From: Cupriavidus laharis
GTDB taxonomy: Bacteria; Pseudomonadota; Gammaproteobacteria; Burkholderiales; Burkholderiaceae
Assembly: GCF_914271435.1 (NCBI RefSeq)
Contig: NZ_CAJZAI010000026.1
Coordinates: 1 to 51,503 of the forward strand
Reading direction: 5' to 3'
Length of the DNA: 51,503 nucleotides
The translations under genes and the position numbers were made by a program. The stretch's first letter is position 1; each line of letters starts with the position of its first letter. Under the pieces are notes generated by a model. It ran no database searches and was not told where the DNA came from. It saw only the letters and a program-made list of their open reading frames with translations. Shown in pieces: positions 42,148-50,215 of this stretch.

Positions 42148-42440
42148 TCAGGCTCGCAGTGGTTGAAGCGGGCCCAGGCCGAGGAGCGTGAGCCAGTGGG
42201 GATGCTCTTGGCCAGTCATGAGCTGGGTCGGACTTTTACCGACTCGTTGCGGGACCCGGCTGCGCAGGAAGCACCGATGGTTCAGAAAAAACTGAAGCAG
42301 GTCCAGGTACGAGCCACCGAGCTGACGGCGCAGCGTGAAGTAGTTGCGCAGCCTCGAGTTCAGGTTTTCAACCATGGCGCTGCTTCGGGGTGTCTGCGCC
42401 ATGGCCTGCGCCATGGCGTCGAAGACGGCATGCGTATACC
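42148..42440 (-). pseudogene. 3' end of an insertion-sequence transposase gene
   Basis: The frame reads THAVFDAMAQAMAQTPRSS followed by MVENLNSRLRNYFTLRRQ and LQFFLNHRCFLRSR, ending LGLGPLQPLRA. The E-N-L-N-S-R-L-R block and following FFLNHR region are characteristic of a DDE transposase C-terminus. I cannot name the IS family. The 5' part is missing and the break coincides with the left end of the Tn7-like element. Confidence 0.6.
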
Positions 42441-42559
42441 GAAGCAAGAGTGTCAACCAGTTCGCAAGCAAAAGTGTCACCTCAGTCCAAGCATTGACGG
42501 CGAGATCAAAATCTTCTTTCCGATCAAATACTTAATCGAAGCGAAGCGAAAGTGCCACC
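42441..42559. repeat. Left-end repeats of the Tn7-like element (putative TnsB sites)
   Basis: Three direct copies: GAAGCAAGAGTGTCAACC (42441-42458), GCAAGCAAAAGTGTCACC (42464-42481) and CGAAGCGAAAGTGCCACC (42542-42559). Repeated, same-direction sites are the usual layout of TnsB binding at a Tn7-like end. Confidence 0.7.
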
Positions 42560-42684
42560 GCCCTTCGTATCAATCAGCCTGGACCAGCTTCTAGCTTTGA
42601 TACGACGGTCGGCAAAACGTCGCCACCGAGCAAACACGATGGTCAACGTGAGGTGGCGGTCAGGGCACGGGCAACCCCGAAGAA

Positions 42685-43353
42685 TCACAATCCCAGCGCA
42701 CTCCCGACATACTTCCGTGACAGCGCTTTGCGGTACCCCGTTCTCATTGGCCGAGCTTCCGTGGGCCTCCATCCATTTCCGCCATAGCTTTCACGGCACT
42801 GCGAGCAACGGTACGGTGTTTCGAGAAGCTGTACGTTCACGCGGTACGGCGCTTCATAACCGCAGTTCCGACATGCCGATTCAAGCGCGTCCCGGTGCGC
42901 TGGACACCGATAGACGGTCTCGATCTGATGTACAACACTGTGATATCCAAGCGCGATGCAGCGACGGCAGTGGCGAAACGCCGGCGCGAAGCGTCGCCGC
43001 TCAGTTGGCGCCAGAAGCGCCTCGCGCAGCGTTGTTTTCGGCAGGCCAAGTGTGCCGTGTAATCGATCGATGTCGACGACACTGAGCTCCGGCACTATGC
43101 CCTCATAGGGATCGATGTCCGGGCCCATTAGATTGGCGACAACCGTCCCCGACAGCGCGTTCGCCTTCTGGAACTTCCACAGGATCGAAACGAGCGATTC
43201 ATAGGGTTCGATCCATTTCCGCTGGAATAGGTAACCCAGGGCTGGCGATAGCTTAGCCTCGTCGAGAGTGAGAATCGGAAATCTCGGCGGGCTGAGCAAC
43301 ACTTCGCTAGGCGGCAGCAAGGACGCGTCCGGTTGCATGGCGTGACTGGACAT
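42685..43353 (-). CDS. tniQ: TniQ/TnsD-like targeting protein, short form
   Basis: 222 residues. The N-terminal TniQ domain is recognisable (GYLFQRKWIEPYESLVSILW, KFQKANALSGTVVANLMG) and is followed by zinc-finger cysteines in CRRCIALGYHS, YRCPAHRDALESACRNCGY and YRCSQCRESYGG. TniQ proteins of Tn5053 and Tn7 TnsD are about twice as long; the short form recalls the TniQ of type V-K CRISPR-associated transposons. It links target choice to TnsC. The first ATG at 43353 overlaps tnsC by 47 bp. Confidence 0.8.
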   Translation of the reverse strand: MSSHAMQPDASLLPPSEVLLSPPRFPILTLDEAKLSPALGYLFQRKWIEPYESLVSILWKFQKANALSGTVVANLMGPDIDPYEGIVPELSVVDIDRLHGTLGLPKTTLREALLAPTERRRFAPAFRHCRRCIALGYHSVVHQIETVYRCPAHRDALESACRNCGYEAPYRVNVQLLETPYRCSQCRESYGGNGWRPTEARPMRTGYRKALSRKYVGSALGL

Positions 43354-44284
43354 AGCCGGAATGCCGTACCGCGTGCGCCCATAAGGCGGGGTCAGGACGA
43401 TAGGCGGAATCGTCCTTCAGTTCGCTCTCCTTGAGCACGATCTCGACTGCCCGCGCGAATGACTCCATCGGGATCGAAAGTTGCCCCGGGAGATTGGCTC
43501 TGTTATGCGCGCTCTCGAACGCCTGCCACAGCACGCCGGCGTCGCTGACCAGCCTGTAACCAGCGTCGAAAGCCGCGGGTACATAGAAGCGAGTAAAGCT
43601 CCATTGGCTATCCGCAGGATATGCGGTCTGATCGTACCCATTAAGACACGTCGCCACGTCTTCCGCATTGCGAATACCATGGAAAACCAACTCTTCCACC
43701 ATCAGGCGCGCGACGATCTGGGTCTTCCCGGCAACTTGCAACGCGGTCTTCTGTGCGAGGAGTTCCTGCTGACCGACGAGGAAGGTAAACAACTTGATCT
43801 GCTGCCGATCGAGACAGTCGTGGACATCACGCAGCCACTCGTACTCGTTATCGTTGTAGCGCTGTGCCTCGTCGCAGAAAAGCAGCACCGTTCCGCTTCC
43901 CGCCCGTGCTGCGGCCTCGCGGATCCGCAGAGCAAGACGCATACGTTTGGATGGATTGGAACCTGCGTTCGGATCCGGATCGCCAACGGCCTCTAGCAGA
44001 TTCGCAAAGAACGGGCCTTCGGCATGCCGCGGCTTGTGTTCACATTGCGCGTGGTAGCTCGTCATCTTCGGATGATCGCGCGCAAGCAGTAACCGCACGT
44101 ATTCGATCGCCCGGGTCTTGCCGACGCGGGAAGGGCCATGTATCAGCGCTCCCATGACCCGGTAGCGTAGACATCGATCAACCAATTCATAGAGGGCTTC
44201 GATCGCAGGCGTGGCGATACGATAGTTGCCTGTAACAAGTGGGTGAAGCGACGGGTCAATCGCGCGCTGAAACTGAGAGGCCAT
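43307..44284 (-). CDS. tnsC: TnsC/TniB-like AAA+ ATPase
   Basis: 325 residues from the ATG at 44284 (MASQFQRAIDPSLHPLVTG). Walker A is GPSRVGKTRAIEYVR and Walker B is TVLLFCDEAQRYND; sensor regions follow. In Tn7-like systems this ATPase assembles on the target DNA and recruits the TnsA/TnsB transposase. The tnsB gene precedes it with a 28 bp gap and tniQ overlaps its end. Confidence 0.85.
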   Translation of the reverse strand: MASQFQRAIDPSLHPLVTGNYRIATPAIEALYELVDRCLRYRVMGALIHGPSRVGKTRAIEYVRLLLARDHPKMTSYHAQCEHKPRHAEGPFFANLLEAVGDPDPNAGSNPSKRMRLALRIREAAARAGSGTVLLFCDEAQRYNDNEYEWLRDVHDCLDRQQIKLFTFLVGQQELLAQKTALQVAGKTQIVARLMVEELVFHGIRNAEDVATCLNGYDQTAYPADSQWSFTRFYVPAAFDAGYRLVSDAGVLWQAFESAHNRANLPGQLSIPMESFARAVEIVLKESELKDDSAYRPDPALWAHAVRHSGYVQSRHATGRVLAAA

Positions 44285-44312
44285 GGCACACCTCGAAATG
44301 GAAGAGACAGGG

Positions 44313-46310
44313 TTAGAAGACTTGTCCAGTCCCGATAGTAAGTTTACGCGGCTGCGCCGGTGGTTGAGGCGCAATCGGGACACTGTGAGGCGCTGCGGCG
44401 CCCGGTGCAGCTGCCGTAGACGCGCAGGCTTGCCGCATGGTGGGCGGCGCCTTGGCAGGCGTACGCGTTGTCGGGGCACTGGCAAGCGTCCGCACGGTCC
44501 GCGCGTATTCGGTCGCCGCTTTCCGACTCGTCTTCGCCTGCGCGAGCTTTGCCTCCAGATATGCCTCTATCGGATTCGATTCGTCCTGATGGCCTCGGCG
44601 CCGGTCCCGCAGCTTACGGATTTCCTGGCGCAGCTTCAGGTTGTGGGGTACGACGCCCCAGGCACCTTGTGCGTCGAGGACACCTAGCTCCGACCCATCC
44701 GGGAGAAAGGCTCGTACGCATCGCAGATCGTCTGCATTCAGGTAGACGAGAATCTCCTTGCCGACCAATCGCGTGCTTCTTGCAAGTACGCCGCTCGTGT
44801 AGCGCACGCCGTATAGATTGATGTGCGGCCGCACACCCTGCTCAAGATAAGCGCGTACACGACAACGACGCGCCGCTTGCATCAAACATAGAGTACGCCG
44901 ATGTTGCTCAGTGAGCCGCGTCAGGACGGTTTGTCGCGTGCTCACGTGGTACTCGATCGCCTCAAGCGGAGTCACGTTGTTCAAACCGGTATGCGGCGTA
45001 CCGTTGTACGTCGTGATCGCATACTCGACCAGCTCCTCCAATTCGTCGAGCGACACGTATAGGCGAAGATCGCCCTTCGGATCGGCAAGCGCGCGGCGCA
45101 AATCACGGGGATGCGAACCCGTGTAGCCGGGTAAGCGAGAGGACAGCCGTTGCGCCATCGTGCCAAAGAAGCGCTCAATATATGGACGCTCATCCGGAGA
45201 GTATCTTGGACCGGCATCGACAATGCAGCCTGTGAATTCACACATCGCCCTCAGGGTTTCGCTCGTCAGATTTGCCTTTGCGTTGTCGAGTTTCATCCAT
45301 TCCCAGGTGACATACGAAAGCTCTGGCCACCTCTGCGATGGAAGTCCACATTCCGGCTCATAGCCAAGTCCGTCTAGAGAGAACGCGCGGGCCGGATGGG
45401 GCTCCAAGGCCTTCTCGATTGTCTTGATCACGTCGTAACGGCAATATTCTCGCGCCAGCACAAGGTTGTAGCCCAGGACCGCACGCGTGCAGACGTCAAT
45501 GATTGCTAACAGCCATACTCGTTCAATCTCAAACTCATGTTCAAATCCAAGCGGATCGCGGGCGACCACCTTAAGCCTAAGATCGAGCCGATGGCCGTCG
45601 AACTCGACGATCTGGTAAGGACGCGTCGCCGCTGGACTACCCTCTCCGGCTTCCCGATGTGGCAACCCCTTGAGATGCGTGGCTCCAGCTGCGCGTGCCG
45701 CCAGACCAAAGCTGCGTAACATTTCTGATTTGAGAAACCCAGACAATGAGCGAATGGCACGTCCTGCCGTATTGAATGGATAATCTGTCGCCTTCAGGCC
45801 TACCGCCCTGCACTGCCGCAGGAATTCGTCATGAATGGCTTGTAGTCCGCGCAGCCGTGTCTGCAATCTCCCGTCGGTATTGACTTGCTCGAGCAGGCCC
45901 CGGCGGCGCCGCTTGACCTGCAAGCGCAGCCAATCACTAAGCGGCGGGTAGCGCTCAAAAAGTTGCGACAACGCACCGGCTCCGCCAGAATTCCCGCGCT
46001 CTCCACCGAAGTTTACTGAGCTAACTCGCGCGTATTCTGCGATCCGCATATAGCGCCCTAACGCGCGAAAGCCGTATGGCCGTCCATCCGAGTGGGGTGC
46101 CATGGCTCGTTCCAGCCATCGATACAGCTCGCGCCGGTTCACCCCAGTCGCCTTCTCGATCTGCCTGAGCGAATCACCTTCGGCATAGCGCACTAGAGCC
46201 TGCCTGCGTCTCTCAAACGCACGCTGCTGCACGGTATCGAGCTCTGTATAGGCCACCTCCGGCCATGACGCGAGGTCGAGAGCTTGCAACTCCGATTTGC
46301 GGCGGTTCAT
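44313..46310 (-). CDS. tnsB: TnsB-like DDE transposase
   Basis: 665 residues from the ATG at 46310 (MNRRKSELQALDLASWPEVA). N-terminal helix-turn-helix regions (YAEGDSLRQIEKATGVNRRE) precede an rve-type catalytic core. The three acids appear in IVEFDGHRLDLR, KLDNAKANLTSE and DERPYIERFFGTM. A Mu-type C-terminal barrel follows (YGVRYTSGVLARSTRLVGKE), then a Pro/Ala-rich tail. It cuts the 3' ends and joins them to the target. The ATG overlaps the tnsA stop as ATGA. Confidence 0.88.
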   Translation of the reverse strand: MNRRKSELQALDLASWPEVAYTELDTVQQRAFERRRQALVRYAEGDSLRQIEKATGVNRRELYRWLERAMAPHSDGRPYGFRALGRYMRIAEYARVSSVNFGGERGNSGGAGALSQLFERYPPLSDWLRLQVKRRRRGLLEQVNTDGRLQTRLRGLQAIHDEFLRQCRAVGLKATDYPFNTAGRAIRSLSGFLKSEMLRSFGLAARAAGATHLKGLPHREAGEGSPAATRPYQIVEFDGHRLDLRLKVVARDPLGFEHEFEIERVWLLAIIDVCTRAVLGYNLVLAREYCRYDVIKTIEKALEPHPARAFSLDGLGYEPECGLPSQRWPELSYVTWEWMKLDNAKANLTSETLRAMCEFTGCIVDAGPRYSPDERPYIERFFGTMAQRLSSRLPGYTGSHPRDLRRALADPKGDLRLYVSLDELEELVEYAITTYNGTPHTGLNNVTPLEAIEYHVSTRQTVLTRLTEQHRRTLCLMQAARRCRVRAYLEQGVRPHINLYGVRYTSGVLARSTRLVGKEILVYLNADDLRCVRAFLPDGSELGVLDAQGAWGVVPHNLKLRQEIRKLRDRRRGHQDESNPIEAYLEAKLAQAKTSRKAATEYARTVRTLASAPTTRTPAKAPPTMRQACASTAAAPGAAAPHSVPIAPQPPAQPRKLTIGTGQVF

Positions 46311-46942
46311 GAGTTCTTGCCTACTACAGCGAACGACGTTTGCAAGGACAGCGAGTGAGTGTGTAGGTCTGGCGCAGCAACCTGACCGGCATGCAGTAGG
46401 CCGAAGAGTGCTGCGCGGAGCAACACGGGATCCGCGTGAGAACACTTGCGCTCGAGTGTCACTAGTTGTTGCGGACTCTCCAGGCAGCGCTCGACCGCTC
46501 GGGATAGTGACCATGTAACGAGCCCTCGATTTGCCACAATGCACGGCAGCATCCGCTGCCAATTGCAAATCCAAACCCTTGCGGCAGCCAGGTCGGCCGA
46601 TGTCACTCTGCGGATGGAGAACGCCCCCTCGTCCAGTTCATTCCCAGCAGGTCCTGCCTTCAGATCCAGGCCGGCGTCTGCAAGAAGCACCAATTCTTGA
46701 CGATCCCCGTATCGAACCCAGAAGTCCGCGATCCGGACCTTTCCACCGAACTGTACGTAGCCGGGGCGTTCGCAAAAGGCAGTCACCAGTGGATCCGCCT
46801 CGAGTAGCAGCCACAAATCTAGCAAAGCACGACGATAGAACGTCAGCCGTCTTCCCAGCTTCGGGCTGAAGGCTTCAAGCCGGTGGGCGCCAGCAGGGCG
46901 GGCGAGCGCAACCGGCTCCGTGAATTGCGGAGAAAGTTCCAT
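46307..46942 (-). CDS. tnsA: TnsA-like endonuclease
   Basis: 211 residues, starting MELSPQFTEPVALARPAGAH. The core has RALLDLWLLLEADPLVTAF, CERPGYVQFGGKVRIADFWV and RYGDRQELVLLADAG, the restriction-enzyme-like fold of TnsA, which cuts the 5' ends. The usual third basic catalytic residue of the PD-(D/E)xK motif is not obvious. Its presence implies cut-and-paste movement. It is the first gene, next to the right end, and overlaps tnsB. Confidence 0.72.
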   Translation of the reverse strand: MELSPQFTEPVALARPAGAHRLEAFSPKLGRRLTFYRRALLDLWLLLEADPLVTAFCERPGYVQFGGKVRIADFWVRYGDRQELVLLADAGLDLKAGPAGNELDEGAFSIRRVTSADLAAARVWICNWQRMLPCIVANRGLVTWSLSRAVERCLESPQQLVTLERKCSHADPVLLRAALFGLLHAGQVAAPDLHTHSLSLQTSFAVVGKNS

Positions 46943-46985
46943 CGGATCAAGACCTTACGAACAGGTTTCGAAGTCTAGGATGCGA

Positions 46986-47115
46986 GGTGGCAAACTTCAG
47001 CGGCACTGTGTGAGAAATTGCACTTTCACTTCTGAAACAAACGAAAGCAAAAGCGCCACCGGATTTGCCGAGAGGCCGGAGATGTCTAGCGTCCCGTGGT
47101 GGCACATTGGCTTCG
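46986..47115. repeat. Right-end repeats of the Tn7-like element (putative TnsB sites)
   Basis: Copies in the complementary direction: GGTGGCAAACTTCAGC (46986-47001), TTGCACTTTCACTTCT (47018-47033) and GGTGGCACATTGGCTTCG (47098-47115). One copy in the forward direction, GAAAGCAAAAGCGCCACC, lies at 47043-47060. The forward copy inside an otherwise reverse array is unusual. Confidence 0.6.
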
Positions 47116-47117
47116 CT

Positions 47118-47946
47118 CTACGGCAGCGTGCGCCAGGCGCTGGTCATCCTGAACGCACTGTTCGCCTGGCTGACGGAGGCGGGTTACCTGGCCGGCAACC
47201 CGCTCGCGCTTGCCCGCCGCCGGCGCGCGCCCGCGAAGGCGCGCATCACGCGGTATCTGAGCCACGACCTGTGGGAGACGGTGAAGGACACGGTGGCGGC
47301 CATGCCGACTGACACCGCACGCGAGCGCCTGCACGCGGCGCGCTGCCGGTGGGTGCTGACCGTGCTTTACCTGGGCGGCCTGCGCGCCTCCGAGCTGACC
47401 GCCACCACCATGGGCGCGTTCTTCTGCCGGCGCGATGCCCAGGGCATCGAGCGCTGGTGGCTCGAGGTGACCGGCAAAGGCAACAAGACCCGACTGGTGC
47501 CGGCGACCGACGAGCTGATTGCCGAACTGGCGCGCTACCGCCGCGCCCACGAGTTGCCGCCTACCCCGCAGTTCGGGGAGACGCGTCCACTGGTGCTGCC
47601 GGTGATTGGAAAAGCGGGCAGCGAGAAACCGCTGTCACGCGGCGCGCTGCACCTGATCCTGAAAGGGGTGTTCGGTATGGCCGCCGCGCGCCTGCGGGCG
47701 CGCGGGCCCGAGTGGGCACCGCAAGCCGCGGTGCTGGCCAGCGCCTCGGCCCACTGGCTGCGCCACACCGCCGGCTCGCACATGACCGACCGGCAGGTCG
47801 ACCTGCGTTTTGTGCGCGACAATTTTGGCCATGCCTCGATTGCGATCACCAGCGCGTACCTGCACAGCGAGGAGGATGCGCGGCATCAAGCAACACAGGA
47901 GCGGCACCGGATCGGCTGGGGCGCCGCCAACAAGCAAGGAGCCTGA
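47118..47946 (+). pseudogene. 5'-truncated tyrosine recombinase
   Basis: The frame resumes at SVRQALVILNALFAWLTEAG immediately after the transposon end. It keeps the whole catalytic domain: the first Arg in LGGLRASELTATTM, the Lys hairpin VTGKGNKTRLVPATDELI, HWLRHTAGSHMTDR, and FGHASIAITSAYLHSEEDAR with the nucleophile. The N-terminal core-binding half is gone. Likely the right-hand debris of an island integrase into which the Tn7-like element, or a rearrangement, ran. Even with a start just upstream it could not bind its sites normally. Confidence 0.75.
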
Positions 47947-48077
47947 CTCAATGAAGATTCGGTCGCCCTGCTCGATCAGCAATCCGACCGGACAATCCTC
48001 GTTGGGCGACGAATGCCGGTCGTAGGTATCCCACATTGATACAATCGATCTCGATCTACTTATCGACTAAGAGGACG

Positions 48078-48362
48078 ATGGCAAAGGTGGCGACGCGCGA
48101 ATGGGGGATAACCGCACCGGACACCTGCCGCGAATGCAGCACGCGGGAACTGGTCGAGGGCGGGTGGACGACAGCACTGTCCCCCATCGGCAAACAACGA
48201 ACGTCCACCCGCGAAGCCGGCGAACTGCAGAGCCCGAACGCCAAGGCCGGCCTCGAGGATACCAACCCAAAAGACTCAATCGCTTTGATGCGCGGCCACG
48301 TGGCCGAGAAGGTGCGCCTCCTTGGCAAGGACGACGAACTGGTGAACGAGGTGCCGGCATGA
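48078..48362 (+). CDS. Unknown small protein in defence-like operon
   Basis: 94 residues starting MAKVATREWGITAPDTCREC, then a polar stretch with GKQRTSTREAGELQSPN and a helical end HVAEKVRLLGKDDELVNEVP. No recognised domain. It has a GAGGAC ribosome site and overlaps the YhcG-like gene as ATGA, so it is translationally coupled to it. It may be a regulator or antitoxin-like partner, but nothing in the sequence proves that. Confidence 0.5.
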   Translation: MAKVATREWGITAPDTCRECSTRELVEGGWTTALSPIGKQRTSTREAGELQSPNAKAGLEDTNPKDSIALMRGHVAEKVRLLGKDDELVNEVPA

Positions 48363-49537
48363 CCGAACTTATTCCGGGCAATGGCGACTACGGCAGCATG
48401 CATGGCGACATCGTCACCTTGCTGGAAGCCGCTCGTCGTGCCGCCGCCCGCAGTGTCAACGTGCTGATCACTGCCACCTACTGGGAAATCGGCCGCCGCA
48501 TCATTGAGTTTGAGCAAGGCGGGCAGGACCGCGCTGGCTATGGGCAAGCCTTGCTCAAGCGGCTCTCGGCTGATCTGTCACGGAGGTTCGGGCGTGGCTT
48601 CTCGGAGCGCAACCTGGAACAGATGCGCTTGTTCTACCAGGCTTGGCCCATTGACCACATTTCGCAGACAGCGTCTGCGAAATTGCCCACCGCCCGCATC
48701 TCGCAGACATCGTCTGCCATTTCCACGGGTGACGAGATTGCCAAAGCCTTGTCCCGGAATTCCGTCGACCTGTCGGAGCTAGCCAAAGCCTTCCCGCTGC
48801 CCTGGTCGGCGTACGTCCGACTGCTCTCGGTGCGCAATGAGATGGCGCGCGGATTCTACGAAACTGAAACCCTGCGCTGCGGCTGGTCGGTACGGCAACT
48901 CGACCGGCAGATCAATAGTCAGTTCTACGAACGGATTGCCCTGTCACGCAACAAAGCCGCCATGTTGCAGAAAGCTGAAGCAGCCGAAAGCGGCGATGTC
49001 ATTACACCCGAGCAGGCCTTGAAGGACCCGTTCGTGCTGGAATTCCTCAACCTGAAGGACGAGTATTCCGAATCAGACTTGGAAGAGGCGCTGATCCAGC
49101 ACTTGGCGGACTTCCTCTTGGAGCTGGGCGACGACTTCGCCTTCGTCGGGCGTCAGCGCCGTCTACGCATCGACGACAGCTGGTTTCGCGTCGATCTGCT
49201 GTTCTTCCACCGCCAGCTCAAATGCCTGCTGGTCATCGACCTCAAGATCGGCAAATTCAGCCATGCTGATGCCGGCCAGATGCACATGTACCTGAACTAC
49301 GCCCGCGAGCACTGGATGAAGCCGGGCGAAAACCCGCCCGTCGGGTTGATCCTGTGTGCGAGCAAGGGTAGCAACGAGGCGCACTACGCGCTGGAGGGCC
49401 TGCCGAATAAGGTGCTGGCCGCCGAATACCAGACCGTGTTGCCTAACGAGAATCTGCTGGCCGCGGAACTGGCTAGGACAAGGCGGGAGTTGGAGGCACG
49501 GCTTGGCCGGGCTAGCGACGTAGAGGGCGGCGAATGA
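48359..49537 (+). CDS. YhcG-type PD-(D/E)xK nuclease (DUF1016)
   Basis: 392 residues. The DUF1016 N-terminal domain is clear: ITATYWEIGRRIIEFEQGG, ALLKRLSADLSRRFGRGFSE, RNLEQMRLFYQAWP, PWSAYVRLLSVRNEM. The C-terminal nuclease domain has FLLELGDDFAFVGRQRRLRI and WFRVDLLFFHRQLKCLLVID with LKIGKF, the acid-acid-x-Lys layout. Between them is a repeated linker with ISQTASAK and ISQTSSA. Such nucleases occur in restriction- and conflict-related loci. It heads a set with the two following genes. Confidence 0.85.
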   Translation: MTELIPGNGDYGSMHGDIVTLLEAARRAAARSVNVLITATYWEIGRRIIEFEQGGQDRAGYGQALLKRLSADLSRRFGRGFSERNLEQMRLFYQAWPIDHISQTASAKLPTARISQTSSAISTGDEIAKALSRNSVDLSELAKAFPLPWSAYVRLLSVRNEMARGFYETETLRCGWSVRQLDRQINSQFYERIALSRNKAAMLQKAEAAESGDVITPEQALKDPFVLEFLNLKDEYSESDLEEALIQHLADFLLELGDDFAFVGRQRRLRIDDSWFRVDLLFFHRQLKCLLVIDLKIGKFSHADAGQMHMYLNYAREHWMKPGENPPVGLILCASKGSNEAHYALEGLPNKVLAAEYQTVLPNENLLAAELARTRRELEARLGRASDVEGGE

Positions 49538-49645
49538 ATGCGCGGCCAGAGACTATGCTGTCGAGCGCGCCGCAATCCGAAGCGAACCGGTGTGCGTCCG
49601 CGCTTGCTATCGGCGACGCTGGCACGGTTCTTCCACAGTAGGAGC

Positions 49646-50215
49646 ATGTCAATGCCGGACGTAAATCCAAAGCCCGCCCGCAAAACCTCGCCCTCCTGGA
49701 GCGATGTCAAAACCAAGCTGGCCGACTTCGACAGTGCCGGCCTGATCGAGCTGGTACAGGCCCTGTACGTGGCGAGTAAGGACAACCAGGCCTTCTTGCA
49801 CGCCCGGTTTACGCTAGGCCAGGATGTGCTCAAGCCATACAAAGTGACCATCGACCGCTGGCTGTGGCCGGATGTGTTCAGAAACCAGGACACCTCGGTA
49901 GCCAAGGCGAAGAAGGCGATCTCGGAGGACAAGAAGGCCATTGGCCAGCCTGATGGGTTAGTCGAGCTGATGGTGTTCTATTGCGAACGGGCGTCCGGCT
50001 TCAGCGCCGACATTGGATTCCAGAACGATGGCTATTTCGACGCCTTGGTACGGATGTTCGAGCAGTCGCTGCAAATGATCGCTGCCTTGCCCGATACACA
50101 GCGGCGGGCACTCTGGGCACGTCTTGCCCAAGTGCGCCGCATCAGTGACAAGTTCGGCTACGGGGTGGGCGATGACATGGATGCATTGCTTGCCGAGTAT
50201 GGAGTCGATGGCTGA
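49646..50215 (+). CDS. Unknown all-helical protein, DUF6155-like
   Basis: 189 residues from an ATG at 49646 with TAGGAGC upstream. The pattern WSDVKTKLADFDSAGLIELV, QALYVASKDNQAFLHARF, then PYKVTIDRWLWPDVF and a helical half (LVELMVFYCERASGFSADIG) recalls the DUF6155 group of helical repeat proteins; the match is from memory and weak. No catalytic residues are evident. Its end overlaps the TOTE gene by 8 bp, which suggests a functional unit with it. Confidence 0.55.
   Translation: MSMPDVNPKPARKTSPSWSDVKTKLADFDSAGLIELVQALYVASKDNQAFLHARFTLGQDVLKPYKVTIDRWLWPDVFRNQDTSVAKAKKAISEDKKAIGQPDGLVELMVFYCERASGFSADIGFQNDGYFDALVRMFEQSLQMIAALPDTQRRALWARLAQVRRISDKFGYGVGDDMDALLAEYGVDG

Larger units (their letters stand above)
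42441..47115. mobile_element. Compact Tn7-like transposon
   Basis: Contains tnsA-, tnsB-, tnsC- and tniQ-like genes in that order, all on the minus strand, flanked by several copies of an 18-bp motif (GCAAGCAAAAGTGTCACC-like) in inverted orientation at the two ends. About 4.7 kb, with no cargo gene. The flanks are different broken genes: a transposase on the left and a recombinase on the right. No target duplication was recognised. The exact terminal bases are uncertain by about 10 bp on each side. Confidence 0.7.

Noticed and set aside
42524..42772. 82-residue minus-strand frame after tniQ as a missing C-terminal part
   Set aside because: Includes CRECAGIVILRGCPCP but overlaps the left-end repeats and has no clear TniQ similarity; a frameshift cannot be shown.
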